Source of the DNA: Ga0077555 sp031406575
GTDB lineage: Bacteria; Pseudomonadota; Alphaproteobacteria; Rhizobiales; Hyphomicrobiaceae
DNA length: 64,000 nucleotides
Assembly (NCBI GenBank): GCA_031406575.1
Contig: JANOHP010000015.1
Span: 1 to 64,000 of the forward strand
Direction: 5' to 3'
How positions within the stretch are numbered: the first letter of the stretch is position 1; each line of letters begins with the position of its first letter. The notes under the pieces are model-generated. The model saw only the letters and a program-made list of their open reading frames with translations. It was not told where the DNA came from and did no database searches. The translations under genes and the position numbers were made by a program. Shown piece by piece: positions 43,551-53,661 of the stretch.

Positions 43551-44297
43551 TCAATTCACCCCGACGGCACGGCTGAGAGTGGGGCCGATTTCGGCGTTGA
43601 TGACGAGGTCGGCGATCGGATCCTGGTCGGTCGGGTCGCGGTTGAGGATGACGTAACGCGCGCCATTGCGCTTGGCCATGATCGGGAAGCCCGCGGCGGG
43701 GTAGACGACCAGCGAGGACCCGATGGTGATGCAGAGGTCCGCTTCCAGCGCCACCTCGCGCGCCCGTTCCATCTCGTCTTCGGGCATGGATTGGCCAAAT
43801 GAGATGGTGGCTGTCTTGATCATGCCGCCGCAGGCCGTGCATTTGGGTAGTCGCTCGTCGAGGGAGAAAATCTCGCGCACCCAGTCGAGGGTGTAGCGCT
43901 CCCCACAGTCCAAGCAACTGGCGTAGGTTGCGTTGCCATGCAGCTCGATCACCTTGTCGTCGGGAATGCCGGACGCCTGATGCAGGCCGTCGATGTTCTG
44001 GGTGATGACGGCGGACATACGGCCCTGCTCCACGAGGCGGGCGAGCGCGCGGTGGCCGGCGTTGGGCGTGGCCGCCTTCATGACGGCGTCGGAGGCGAAT
44101 TTGCGCCGCCAAGACTCACGGCGCGCGTCGGCGGAGGCGATGAAGTCGCTGAACTCGATGGGTTTGAATTTGGTCCAGATGCCGCCCGGCGAACGAAAGT
44201 CGGGAATACCGGATTCGGTGGAGATTCCGGCCCCGGTAAAGGCGACGATCCGCCGGGCATCGGCGATCATGCGCGCGAGGTCGTCGACTTTGGCCAT
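43551..44297 (-). CDS. cobB: NAD-dependent protein deacylase (Sir2/CobB)
   Basis: The 248-residue sirtuin has the NAD-binding motifs AFTGAGISTESGIPDFRS and TQNIDGLHQ, the catalytic His in ELHGN, and four zinc cysteines (CLDCGERY, PKCTACGG). Sirtuins remove acyl groups from lysines. In bacteria they reactivate acyl-CoA synthetases and related enzymes. Its place among acyl-CoA dehydrogenase genes fits control of acyl-CoA metabolism, though this is inferred. It is divergent from the next gene. Confidence 0.93.
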   Translation of the reverse strand: MAKVDDLARMIADARRIVAFTGAGISTESGIPDFRSPGGIWTKFKPIEFSDFIASADARRESWRRKFASDAVMKAATPNAGHRALARLVEQGRMSAVITQNIDGLHQASGIPDDKVIELHGNATYASCLDCGERYTLDWVREIFSLDERLPKCTACGGMIKTATISFGQSMPEDEMERAREVALEADLCITIGSSLVVYPAAGFPIMAKRNGARYVILNRDPTDQDPIADLVINAEIGPTLSRAVGVN

Positions 44298-44455
44298 GGG
44301 TCCCCCTTTCGACTGGTCTTCTGGACGTTCAGAAGCGATTGTAGCAGATGTCGGCGGGGCACGTGCAGGCCGGGCGCGCAAGGGGCTGGATCAATGGCGC
44401 GGCCCGGTATTTTCGCCTAGGCTGGCCGGGAGAAGCCTAAGGAGACGAGGACGCG

Positions 44456-45646
<1,191 letters not shown>

Positions 45647-45725
45647 AGCTAGACCGACACGACGCCCCGAACGAGCCTTGGCGGCTCGTCGGGGGTGGGC
45701 AGTCGAGCGGCGCGTATGGATCGGT

Positions 45726-46154
45726 TCAGCGGGTCATCGTGACCGTTGCCGACGAGCCGCCGCCAGCGAAGGCCGCGTTCATGGATCGGCCCTTCACTGT
45801 AATGTGCAATGTTCCCGTGATGCCGTACTCGAGATTTTCGAAATTGCCAATGAATCGGTTGGGGCTCGTCTGAGCAACCACGGCGAACTGCTGCACCCGC
45901 ACCGACGCCGTAGCGCAGGTGGCTGTCATCGAGTAGCTGCCGCTACCGCGTTTGGCGAAGGTCGCTTTGCAGCGCACTTTCTCGATATCGCCGGTCGGCA
46001 AGCGCACGCTACCGGCCCCGCTCCAGGTGCCTTCGAGGCCGGCTGCGGCCTGAGGAGCGGCGATGGCCTGAGGGCCATCGCTCAACGTCAACGCAGACAC
46101 GACAAAGAAGCCCGCGGTCAAGGCCGCTGCGGCGCGTAATCCGAAGTTCTGCAT
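45726..46154 (-). CDS. Secreted protein of unknown function
   Basis: The 142-residue protein has a signal peptide (FGLRAAAALTAGFFVVSAL). A beta-rich mature domain follows, starting LEGTWSGAGSVRLPTGDIEKV and including CKATFAK and CATASVRV with one cysteine each, perhaps a disulfide. The pattern suggests a small beta-barrel. The start could also be three codons upstream (MPPMQN). It is convergent with the acyl-CoA dehydrogenase gene. Confidence 0.7.
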   Translation of the reverse strand: MQNFGLRAAAALTAGFFVVSALTLSDGPQAIAAPQAAAGLEGTWSGAGSVRLPTGDIEKVRCKATFAKRGSGSYSMTATCATASVRVQQFAVVAQTSPNRFIGNFENLEYGITGTLHITVKGRSMNAAFAGGGSSATVTMTR

Positions 46155-46212
46155 TGGGGGCATCCTCGAAGGTTGGATGTTCGCAATGTAGCAGACGATT
46201 CGGGTTCCCCGT

Positions 46213-47763
46213 TCAGGGCAACGGCAGCGTTTCATGCTCGCGGAGTTTTTTTCCCGACTGTGTGTCTACTTCCACGAGGCGCACGCGATAGCCCCAAAGC
46301 CGCGCGACGTGCATCAGCGTGCGGTCGCATTCTTCCTTGTCGAGAAGAATGCCGTCGCGGACGAAGTGCGTGAGCACGAGACGGCGGCTGCCGGCGAGAT
46401 CGGCGTCGGTGACTTGAATGTCGGGGTCTTGCTGCCCGACATCGTACTGGCGCGCGAGCATGCGGCGCACTTGTTTGTAGCCCTGGGCATCGTGGATCGC
46501 CTCGACGCGGACATTGCTGTTTTCGGATTCATCGCGCAGATGAAACATCCGGAAGTCGCGCATCACTTTCGGCGAGAGGAATTGCAGGATGAAACTCTCG
46601 TCACGAAAGTCGGCCCAGGCCGTTCTCAAAATACCCATGTAATCCGAGTTGCCCGCGAAATCGGGGAACCAAGCGCGGTCTTCGTCCGTCGGCTCCAGGC
46701 AGATGCGTTTGATGTCGCGCATCATCGCATAACCAAGCGCATAGGGATTGAAGCCGCCAAAGCCGCGATCGTTGAAGCCGGGCTGATAGACGACGGCGGC
46801 GTGCATGTGCGCGAACTCGAGCATGGAGCCTTCCGTGACGAGCCCCTTCTCGAACATGCGGTTCATGATCTCGTAATGCACGAACGTGGCGCAGCCCTCG
46901 TTCATCACTTTCGTTTGGCGTTGCGGATAGAAATACTGCGACATGACGCGAACGATCCGAAGCAGTTCGGCCTTCCAATCTTCCAGTTTGGGAGCATTCT
47001 TTTCCAGGAAATAGAGGATATTTTCCTCCGGCAGGCTGAGCGCCTGCTGCTCGGCTCGGCTTTCCTCGCTGACCTCCGAGACCGCTTTCTTGACGCCGGG
47101 CTTGGGAAGCGTGCGGTAAATTTCGTTGAAAATTTCGATCTCGTAGTCTTTGCGGGCCTGTTCGCGCTGACGCTCCTTGGCTGGATCAAAGCGCCGCCGC
47201 GGCTTGGCGTTGCGCGACACACCCTGGTTCATCAGCGCGTGCGCGGCATCGAGCACGGATTCCACGGCACCGACGCCGTAGCGTTCCTCGCAATCGGAAA
47301 CGTAGCGTTTGGCGAAGTCGAGATATTCCAAGATGGCGTCGGCCTGGGTCCACTGGCGAAACAGGTAGTTGTTCTTGAAGAAGTGGTTGTGACCCATCGC
47401 GGCGTGCGCCATCACCAAGCACTGCATCGTCATGGAATTTTCTTCCATGATGTAATTGATGCAGGGATCGGAATTGATGACGATCTCGAAGGCCAGAGAG
47501 CGCGCACCCTTGCGATACATCATCTCATCGCGGGCAAAGCGCTTACCGAAGGACCAGTGCCGATACATGAGGGGCATGCCGATCGACGAGTACGCATCGA
47601 GCATCTGCTCGGCGGTAATCACCTCGATCTGGTTCTTGTAGATGTCGAGGCCCATCTCGCCGACGCCGATCTCCTCGATGGCCTCGTAGGTGCGCCCGAT
47701 CAGATCGAAATTCCATTCCGGCCCGATAAAGAGGGGTTTGTGGTTTGCCCGCGTGGTCGCCAT
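46213..47763 (-). CDS. spoVR: SpoVR family protein (YcgB-like)
   Basis: The 516-residue protein matches the SpoVR/YcgB family. Conserved parts include WNFDLIGRTYEAIEEIG, GMPLMYRHWSFGKRF, AHAAMGHNHFFKNNYLF with its histidines, and the C-terminal VRVEAIHDAQGYKQVRR. The exact function is unknown. In enterobacteria the homologue is stress-induced together with yeaG and yeaH. It starts 17 bases after the yeaH stop, forming one operon with yeaH and prkA. Confidence 0.95.
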   Translation of the reverse strand: MATTRANHKPLFIGPEWNFDLIGRTYEAIEEIGVGEMGLDIYKNQIEVITAEQMLDAYSSIGMPLMYRHWSFGKRFARDEMMYRKGARSLAFEIVINSDPCINYIMEENSMTMQCLVMAHAAMGHNHFFKNNYLFRQWTQADAILEYLDFAKRYVSDCEERYGVGAVESVLDAAHALMNQGVSRNAKPRRRFDPAKERQREQARKDYEIEIFNEIYRTLPKPGVKKAVSEVSEESRAEQQALSLPEENILYFLEKNAPKLEDWKAELLRIVRVMSQYFYPQRQTKVMNEGCATFVHYEIMNRMFEKGLVTEGSMLEFAHMHAAVVYQPGFNDRGFGGFNPYALGYAMMRDIKRICLEPTDEDRAWFPDFAGNSDYMGILRTAWADFRDESFILQFLSPKVMRDFRMFHLRDESENSNVRVEAIHDAQGYKQVRRMLARQYDVGQQDPDIQVTDADLAGSRRLVLTHFVRDGILLDKEECDRTLMHVARLWGYRVRLVEVDTQSGKKLREHETLPLP

Positions 47764-47780
47764 GGTCTGGTCAACGCCCC

Positions 47781-49061
47781 TCAGTTGGTGGCCGAGCTGG
47801 AAAACAGCTCGTGGAACACCGGGAAGATTTCTCCGGGGTTGGTGACTCGGCGCATGGCGAAATGCCGGTGACGATCAGCCAATTCCTTGTAGCCGTGCCA
47901 CACGATGGTTTCGCCGGGGCCTGAGCGTTCGGACACCTCGATATAGGCGAAATACTGACTGGCGGGGAGGAGATGCTCCTGCACCAACTCGATGCAGCGG
48001 CCCATGTCGTCGGGGATGTTGTCGCCGTCGGATGCCTGCGCGGCGTAGATGTTCCAATCCTCCGGCGAGTAGCGTTCCTTGACGATGCGGTCCATCTCGT
48101 CGAGCGCGGTGGAGATGACGGTGCCGCCCGTCTCGACGCCGCGAAAGAACGTTTCTTCGTCGACTTCGGCGGCCGTCGAAGTGTGGCGAATGAAGACCAG
48201 ATCGACCTCGCGGTAATGGCGCGAAAGGAAGAGGTGGAGCAACATGAAGAAGCGCTTGGCGAGTTCCTTGAGGGGCTCGGTCATGGAGGCCGAAGCGTCC
48301 ATCAGGCAGAACATGACCGCCTGGGTCGACGGCCGCGGCACACGCTCGAAGCGATTGTACTGGAGATCGATCGGGTCGACGTAGGCGATGGATTTTCGCA
48401 TGCGCTCCATGCGCGCGAGCTTGGCGCGCAACTCGGCGATCAGCACTTCGTTGGGAATTTTTTCCGCTTCGGCTGCCCGAATCTCTTCTTCGAGCTTGCG
48501 GATGTCCTCTTGCTTGGGCCGCTTCAGCGCGATGCGCCGTGACAGACTTTTGCGCATGGTGCGCACGCGGTTCATTTTTGCGGGCGGGCCATCCGTGGTG
48601 TAGCCGGCGCGCTGCATGACCGGCGTCTTCATGTCCTTCAGCTTGGTTTTGACGAGGTTGGGCAACTTCAAGTCCTCGAAGAAAACGTCGAGGAACTCGT
48701 CCTTCGAGAGCGTGAAAACGAAATCGTCGCTGCCTTCGCCATCGGGGCTGGCTTTGCCACCACCTCCGCCGCCGCCACCGCCGCCCTGTGGTTTTGGAAT
48801 GAGGTCGCCCGAGCGGTATTCTTTATTGCCGGGCAAAACCATGTCGCGGTTGCCACCATCGCGACTGGGCGAGAAGGAGGGTTCGCGCACGCTCTTGGAG
48901 CGGATCGAGATTTTCTCCGAACCCTCGACGTTGGCCACCTTGCGCTTCTTGACGGCGTCGCGCACGGCTTCGCGAATGTCGGCCTTTGCACGGCGCACGA
49001 AGCGCTGGCGATTGCCCAGAGATTTCGATTTCGGATTGAGGCGGCGGTCGACGATGTTCAT
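47781..49061 (-). CDS. yeaH: YeaH/YhbH family protein (DUF444)
   Basis: The 426-residue protein has the basic N-terminus MNIVDRRLNPKSK, a glycine run (about ten Gly near residue 97), and a C-terminal von Willebrand A-like domain with CLMDASASM. It is the usual partner of PrkA and SpoVR in stationary-phase and nutrient stress, with unknown biochemistry. Its ATG overlaps the stop of the inserted Uma2 gene as ATGA, so its translation now depends on that gene. A second copy of its first 26 codons lies 730 bases upstream. Confidence 0.95.
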   Translation of the reverse strand: MNIVDRRLNPKSKSLGNRQRFVRRAKADIREAVRDAVKKRKVANVEGSEKISIRSKSVREPSFSPSRDGGNRDMVLPGNKEYRSGDLIPKPQGGGGGGGGGGKASPDGEGSDDFVFTLSKDEFLDVFFEDLKLPNLVKTKLKDMKTPVMQRAGYTTDGPPAKMNRVRTMRKSLSRRIALKRPKQEDIRKLEEEIRAAEAEKIPNEVLIAELRAKLARMERMRKSIAYVDPIDLQYNRFERVPRPSTQAVMFCLMDASASMTEPLKELAKRFFMLLHLFLSRHYREVDLVFIRHTSTAAEVDEETFFRGVETGGTVISTALDEMDRIVKERYSPEDWNIYAAQASDGDNIPDDMGRCIELVQEHLLPASQYFAYIEVSERSGPGETIVWHGYKELADRHRHFAMRRVTNPGEIFPVFHELFSSSATN

Positions 49062-49660
49062 TGATTTGAATCCCGATCGGTCTCAGCCGAAGCAAGCGGA
49101 ATGCCGCCATAGACGGTCATGAGAGAAAGCGCTGCGGGCGTTCCCGGAATGGCGATGACGTCGTCGGGATTGTCGAGGCGAACGGCATCCCAGGTGCCAT
49201 CAGCGCCGCGCGAATAGACCATGACGTCCATGATCGTGGGATCGATGTGCACGATGGTCGTGAGGCTCGGGTGACGGAGATACTCCTGCAGCTTCTCGCT
49301 GCGGTCGAGCTGGCGGGTCGTCGGCGACAGGATCTCGAATGCGGCGACTGGATTGCGGGCTTCGAGCGTGCCGCGCTCTACCGGGGCGCAATCGATCGTC
49401 ACATTCGGACGGCGCACACGCTTGATGTTGGTCCGGACGGCCGTGTCCGCGGTCGTCGGGCGGCACGGCGAGCCGGCAAGCTGAGCGCCAAGCGCCACGA
49501 TGACGTTGACGACGACGGCGTCGTGCTCACCGCGTGCACCCGACATCCCGCGGAGCGGCACGGGCACGCCGTCGACGAGCTCGTAGCGCTCGTCCTGCGA
49601 GAGGTTCCACTCCAGGAACTCGTCGACCGTCATGTCGGTGCTGCGCAGGGGTTCGCCCAT
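49058..49660 (-). CDS. Uma2 family (DUF820) endonuclease-like protein inserted in the prkA-yeaH operon
   Basis: The 200-residue protein has the Uma2 fold of the PD-(D/E)xK nuclease superfamily. MTVDEFLEWNLSQDERYELVDG is the typical N-terminus, and the nuclease core reads RRPNVTIDC, FEILSP and DRSEKLQEY (Glu109, Lys123). The usual catalytic Asp of the PD motif is Asn86 here, so activity is uncertain. The start ATG at 49660 overlaps the stop of a yeaH-derived leader frame (TGATG), and the gene end overlaps the yeaH start (ATGA). It is foreign to the conserved prkA-yeaH-spoVR arrangement. Confidence 0.85.
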   Translation of the reverse strand: MGEPLRSTDMTVDEFLEWNLSQDERYELVDGVPVPLRGMSGARGEHDAVVVNVIVALGAQLAGSPCRPTTADTAVRTNIKRVRRPNVTIDCAPVERGTLEARNPVAAFEILSPTTRQLDRSEKLQEYLRHPSLTTIVHIDPTIMDVMVYSRGADGTWDAVRLDNPDDVIAIPGTPAALSLMTVYGGIPLASAETDRDSNQ

Positions 49661-49794
49661 CAAGTCCTCGACCTCAACTCTAGCCAGCAACTCCGGCGCA
49701 TCCGACCCCCTGAAGGCCTCGCGCGACGCGCGAAGCGCTGGCGGTTGCCGAGGTTCTTGGACTTGGGGTTCAGGCGGCGGTCGACGATGTTCAT
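49660..49794 (-). pseudogene. Duplicated 5' end of yeaH, now a 44-residue leader frame
   Basis: The frame starts MNIVDRRLNPKSKNLGNRQR and matches the first 26 residues of yeaH at 23 positions. By eye the nucleotide identity is 62 of 78, and most differing codons are synonymous. After codon 26 the frame continues as unrelated sequence and ends in TGA at 49662-49660, overlapping the Uma2 start. It may act as a translated leader feeding ribosomes to Uma2. Confidence 0.85.
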
Positions 49795-49802
49795 TGGGGC
49801 AC

Positions 49803-49904
49803 TCGTGAGTGGTCAGTCGTGAGTGGTGAGTGGTGGGGTCGGTTGACATGGCGCGACAGCCGCAACTGCCGTGCCACTCACCCGTGATCACTCACCACTC
49901 ACGC
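49803..49904. repeat. Inverted arms of GTGAGTGGT short repeats, copy 2
   Basis: The left arm (gtgagtggtgagtggtgggg) at 49803-49837 and right arm (gatcactcaccactcac) at 49872-49904 are complementary, with a 35-base loop. It fills the gap between prkA and the yeaH-derived leader. The unit is the same as in the element at 42125. Confidence 0.8.
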
Positions 49905-49909
49905 TGCAC

Positions 49910-51874
49910 TTACCCGGCCTTCTTCACCCGCATGTACCATTCGACGAGACGGCGGACCTGCCGCTTGGTGTAGCCGCGCGAGACCATGCGCTCGACGAAG
50001 TCCTGGTGCTTGCGTTCGGCGTTGCTGTCCTTTTTTGCTCCGAAGCTGATGACGGGTAGAAGATCCTCGACCTGGCTGAACATGCGCCGCTCGATGACGT
50101 CGCGGATCTTCTCGTAGCTCGTCCAATCGGGGTTCTTGCCACCGTTGCGCGCGCGCGCCCGCAGCGAGAACTTGACGACCTCGTAGCGGAAGTCCTTCGG
50201 ATTGGCGATGCCGGCGGGCTTTTCGATCTTGGAGAGTTCCTGATCGAGCAGATCGCGACTCATGAGCTGGCCGGTGTCGGGATCCTTGTGGTCGTGATCT
50301 TCGATCCAGGCATCGGCATAGGCCACGTAGCGATCGAAAAGGTTTTGCCCGTAATCGTTGTAGGACTCGAGGTAGGCCTTCTGGATTTCGTTGCCCACGA
50401 ACTCGGCATAACGGGGCGCCAGCTCTTCCTTGATGAACTCGATGTAGCGGGTCTCTTGGTCTTCGGGCATCTGCTCGCGTTTGATCGCCTGTTCGAGCAC
50501 GAACATCAGATGCACGGGGTCGGCGCCGATCTCGTGGCTGTCGTAATTGTAGGTCTCCGACAGGATCTTGTACGCAAAGCGTGTGGAGGCGCCGTCCATG
50601 CCTTCCGTTACGCCCGCTGCATCTTTGTATTCTTGCATGGTGCGGGCCTGGGGATCGGTATCCTTGAGGCTTTCACCGTCGTAGACGCGCATCTTGGAGT
50701 AGAGGGACGAATTCTCGTGCTCCTTGAGGCGCGACAAGACGGAAAAGTTCGCCAACATTTCGAGCGTGAATGGTGCGCAGGGCGAGCCCGACAGATCGCT
50801 CGAGCGAATGAGCTTGTCGTAAATCTTGCGCTCTTCCGTCACGCGCAGGCAGTAGGGCACCTTGATGACACAGATACGATCGAGGAATGCTTCGTTCGTG
50901 CGATTGGCGCGGAAGCTCTGCCATTCGCTTTCATTGGAGTGAGCGACGATGATGCCCTGATAGGGCATGGCGCCGACATTTTCCGTGCCGACGTAGGTGC
51001 GGTCCTGCGTCGCCGTCAGCAGCGGATGCAGCATCTTCAGCGGCGCTTTGAACATTTCGACGAATTCCAGCAACCCTTGCGTCGTGCGGTTGAGACCGCC
51101 CGAGTAGGAGTACGCATCGGCGTCGTTCTGGCCGTAATGTTCGAGCTTGCGGATATCGACCTTGCCGACGAGGGCGGAAATGTCCTGGTTGTTCTCGTCA
51201 CCGGGCTCCGTCTTTGCGATGCCGATCTGGCGCAGCTTGGACGGGTAGAGCTTGACGACGGTGAACTTCGAGATGTCGCCGCCGAATTCGTCCAAACGCT
51301 TGACGGCCCACGGTGAAATGAAGCCGGTGAGCTTGGAGGCCGGAATGGCGTACTTTTCCTCGAGAGCCTTGCCCATGGTTTCGGGGTCGAACAGGCCGAG
51401 GGGGCTTTCGAAAATGGGGCTCGTCTCGTCACCGGCGCGCAGGACGTAGATGGGCAGCTTTTCCATCAAATCCTTGAGGCGTTCGGCCAGTGAGGATTTG
51501 CCGCCGCCAACAGGGCCGAGAAGGTAGAGGATCTGTTTGCGCTCTTCCAGCCCCTGAGCCGCATGCCGGAAGTAGCCGACAATGCGCTCGATGGTTTCTT
51601 CCAAGCCGAAGAAATCATGGAAGGCTGGATAGACTTTGATCGTGCGGTTCATGAAAATCCGCCCGAACCGCTGGTCGTCGGCCGTGTTGACGAGTTGTGG
51701 CTCGCCGATGGACGCGAGCATGCGTTCTGACGCCGTCGCGTACATCGTGGGATCTTTTTTGCACCCCTCGAGGTAATCGCGGATCGACATCACGACTTGC
51801 TTCTGCCGGTCGTATGCCTGAGTGTAGAGATCGAAAATCTCGCTGCGGGATGCCGTTGTGGTGGCCATGGTCAT
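49910..51874 (-). CDS. prkA: PrkA-type serine protein kinase (YeaG)
   Basis: The 654-residue protein has an AAA+ module with Walker A LLGPVGGGKSSLAERLK (about residues 139-155). A long conserved middle (VGTENVGAMPYQGIIVAHSN) and a C-terminal PrkA domain (FVERMVSRGYTKRQVRRLVEWY) follow. PrkA/YeaG proteins are stress-linked, with reported kinase and, for some, ATP-dependent protease activity. It is first in the operon with yeaH and spoVR. An ATG two codons in is an alternative start. Confidence 0.95.
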   Translation of the reverse strand: MTMATTTASRSEIFDLYTQAYDRQKQVVMSIRDYLEGCKKDPTMYATASERMLASIGEPQLVNTADDQRFGRIFMNRTIKVYPAFHDFFGLEETIERIVGYFRHAAQGLEERKQILYLLGPVGGGKSSLAERLKDLMEKLPIYVLRAGDETSPIFESPLGLFDPETMGKALEEKYAIPASKLTGFISPWAVKRLDEFGGDISKFTVVKLYPSKLRQIGIAKTEPGDENNQDISALVGKVDIRKLEHYGQNDADAYSYSGGLNRTTQGLLEFVEMFKAPLKMLHPLLTATQDRTYVGTENVGAMPYQGIIVAHSNESEWQSFRANRTNEAFLDRICVIKVPYCLRVTEERKIYDKLIRSSDLSGSPCAPFTLEMLANFSVLSRLKEHENSSLYSKMRVYDGESLKDTDPQARTMQEYKDAAGVTEGMDGASTRFAYKILSETYNYDSHEIGADPVHLMFVLEQAIKREQMPEDQETRYIEFIKEELAPRYAEFVGNEIQKAYLESYNDYGQNLFDRYVAYADAWIEDHDHKDPDTGQLMSRDLLDQELSKIEKPAGIANPKDFRYEVVKFSLRARARNGGKNPDWTSYEKIRDVIERRMFSQVEDLLPVISFGAKKDSNAERKHQDFVERMVSRGYTKRQVRRLVEWYMRVKKAG

Positions 51875-52599
51875 TGCCCTGCCGTGATGTTGTTTCGTGG
51901 GTCTTTACGCGCGCACGCCCCTCGTCCCTTTGAGTGGAAGCGGTGCGCAATCACTTCGAGTTCGCACTGACGCTGGTTCCATCACAACTCCTGAAACTGG
52001 CAATTCCGATGGGTCTAGCGCGCACATTTGGTCGGAGCGCGGCGAATTCGAGATGCTTGCGTGGCGGACACGCCACACCGGACTGTCGCCGAGCGACGAC
52101 ACTGGGGAGGGCAGGTCTCTGTCGATCGGCACTTCGCCAGTACAGGGCGGTTACGCCGATCCGATCGGTGACGTGCAATGTGCTCATGCGCGAGGCCATT
52201 GGTCCTCCCTGCACTGAACTCTCAATCGATCCCAAGAGACCAAACTCCTCTCAACACACACACCGAGAGCGAATTTAATGGGTACAACAACGACGGGGAT
52301 AAGTTTTTTCACTTGCAATTCGCGTTAACCCGTGAGGTGCGCTTCGGTTCCATGCTGCCCGATTCGCTGCGAAAAGCGTCATCAATTGTCGTTGTTCGAT
52401 CGCTGATTATCGATACAGTTACAAGAAGGTGACAGATTGTGTGTTTTCAAGCGCCTTTGACGGGCAATCGTGCGAGTTGACCAAAATGTAATCTGCTCCG
52501 GCTGAATCTTCTGGCCCCCTCGGGGTGCGATCTTGTCCGGTGATCGTGACGAAGCTTCCGGGATTATCGACTTGCCGGCATCGAGTCACGTTTGCGTGA
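51875..52599. other. 725-base intergenic region upstream of prkA
   Basis: This is the longest gene-free stretch in the window. It is less GC-rich than its surroundings from about 52230 to 52500. No convincing frame with a ribosome site is seen. It contains one candidate extracytoplasmic-sigma promoter facing prkA (see 52327) and otherwise no element I can name. Confidence 0.5.
52327..52351 (-). promoter_or_regulatory. Possible EcfG-type general stress promoter for prkA
   Basis: On the minus strand GGAAC (52351-52347) is followed after 17 bases by GTT (52329-52327). This fits the alphaproteobacterial EcfG consensus GGAAC-N16/17-(C)GTT, although the base before GTT is G rather than C. It lies about 450 bases before prkA, implying a long leader. 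The stress role of prkA-yeaH-spoVR agrees with it. Confidence 0.35.
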
Positions 52600-53661
52600 T
52601 CATCCGCGTGTGGTGAGTGTCTCCCAAAGGCGATTGCCACCGCGCGCCGCGAACAGGCGACCCAATTCACCTTGCCAATGAGCTTCGCCGCCGAACTCAT
52701 TGCGCCACGCCCATAACCTGCGGGTCGAGAAATGCAGAGTGTGCTCGCGCGTAAAGCCCATGGCGCCGAAGACGGCATGGGCAATGTTGGCACCCTTGCC
52801 GGCCGCCTCTCCGACCCGGGCCTTGGCGACGGCGATGGTGAGGAAATCGGGTCCGTCGCCCGAGGCTTCGATGGCCTGATCGACGGCTGCGGTCGCGGCG
52901 GCTGTTTCGGAGGCGAGGATTGCCATTTGATGTTGAATTGCCTGGAATTTTCCGATCTGCCGGCCGAATTGAACGCGGTCATTCACCCATACGAGGCAGT
53001 GTTCGAGGGTGCGATCGAGGGCGCCGGCCATTTGCACGGCGCGCAACAAGGCTCCGGCCGCGAAGAGGTCGGTCTCGGCACCGGGAAGGTCCACGGCCGA
53101 GAGGACCTTCTGTCCCGCGTGTGGGGGGGCGACGAGGAAGGTCTCGCGCAGCTCGCCCGCGATATTGCGCGTGAGCGTCACGGAGGCGGCGCCAACGTCG
53201 AGGAGGGCCAGTTGATCGTGGCGGCTTGCCCCGGCGCCAGCCAGCAGAACCGGACCATGGCCACCGCGCGCGACCGTGACGATCGAGCCGTCTTGACGGC
53301 TGGCCAGTCCGGCGAGGCGGATCGATTGCGTGGGTAGAGCGAGGCACAGCCCCATTGCGCCGTCCGGGAGTTCGAGGCCGGTCTGCGTGGCGAGCCAACG
53401 CCCGATGATGGCCTCGCCGAGGGGCACGGGGATTGCGTGATAGGCCGCGCGACGCACCAGCGCCATGGCATCGGTGAACGACACGTCCGCATCGCCGCCC
53501 GTGCCGGCGATCGCGAGCAGGCCTGCCTCGTTCAGGGCCGACCAGAGGGGCGTCGAAACGGCATCGGTGCCGGCCTCGCCGGTTTCGCGGATGGCGGTGG
53601 TCAGGTTCTCCTCGACGATGCGGTCGAGCGTTCTCAGCATTTCCTCGCGCATATCACTCAT
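52600..53661 (-). CDS. Acyl-CoA dehydrogenase, small-partner type
   Basis: The 353-residue protein has the C-terminal acyl-CoA dehydrogenase region (RVQFGRQIGKFQAIQHQMA, HAVFGAMGFTREH). The middle beta domain is poorly conserved (SIVTVARGGHGPVLL), and there is no catalytic GGT-EI motif. This fits the non-catalytic or half-site partner of a heteromeric enzyme. Its ATG overlaps the stop of the preceding dehydrogenase (ATGA), so the two are made together. Confidence 0.88.
   Translation of the reverse strand: MSDMREEMLRTLDRIVEENLTTAIRETGEAGTDAVSTPLWSALNEAGLLAIAGTGGDADVSFTDAMALVRRAAYHAIPVPLGEAIIGRWLATQTGLELPDGAMGLCLALPTQSIRLAGLASRQDGSIVTVARGGHGPVLLAGAGASRHDQLALLDVGAASVTLTRNIAGELRETFLVAPPHAGQKVLSAVDLPGAETDLFAAGALLRAVQMAGALDRTLEHCLVWVNDRVQFGRQIGKFQAIQHQMAILASETAAATAAVDQAIEASGDGPDFLTIAVAKARVGEAAGKGANIAHAVFGAMGFTREHTLHFSTRRLWAWRNEFGGEAHWQGELGRLFAARGGNRLWETLTTRG

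Noticed and set aside
51897..52278. Short open frames upstream of prkA
   Set aside because: Overlapping frames on both strands have no ribosome sites, no motif and skewed composition. They are treated as non-coding.
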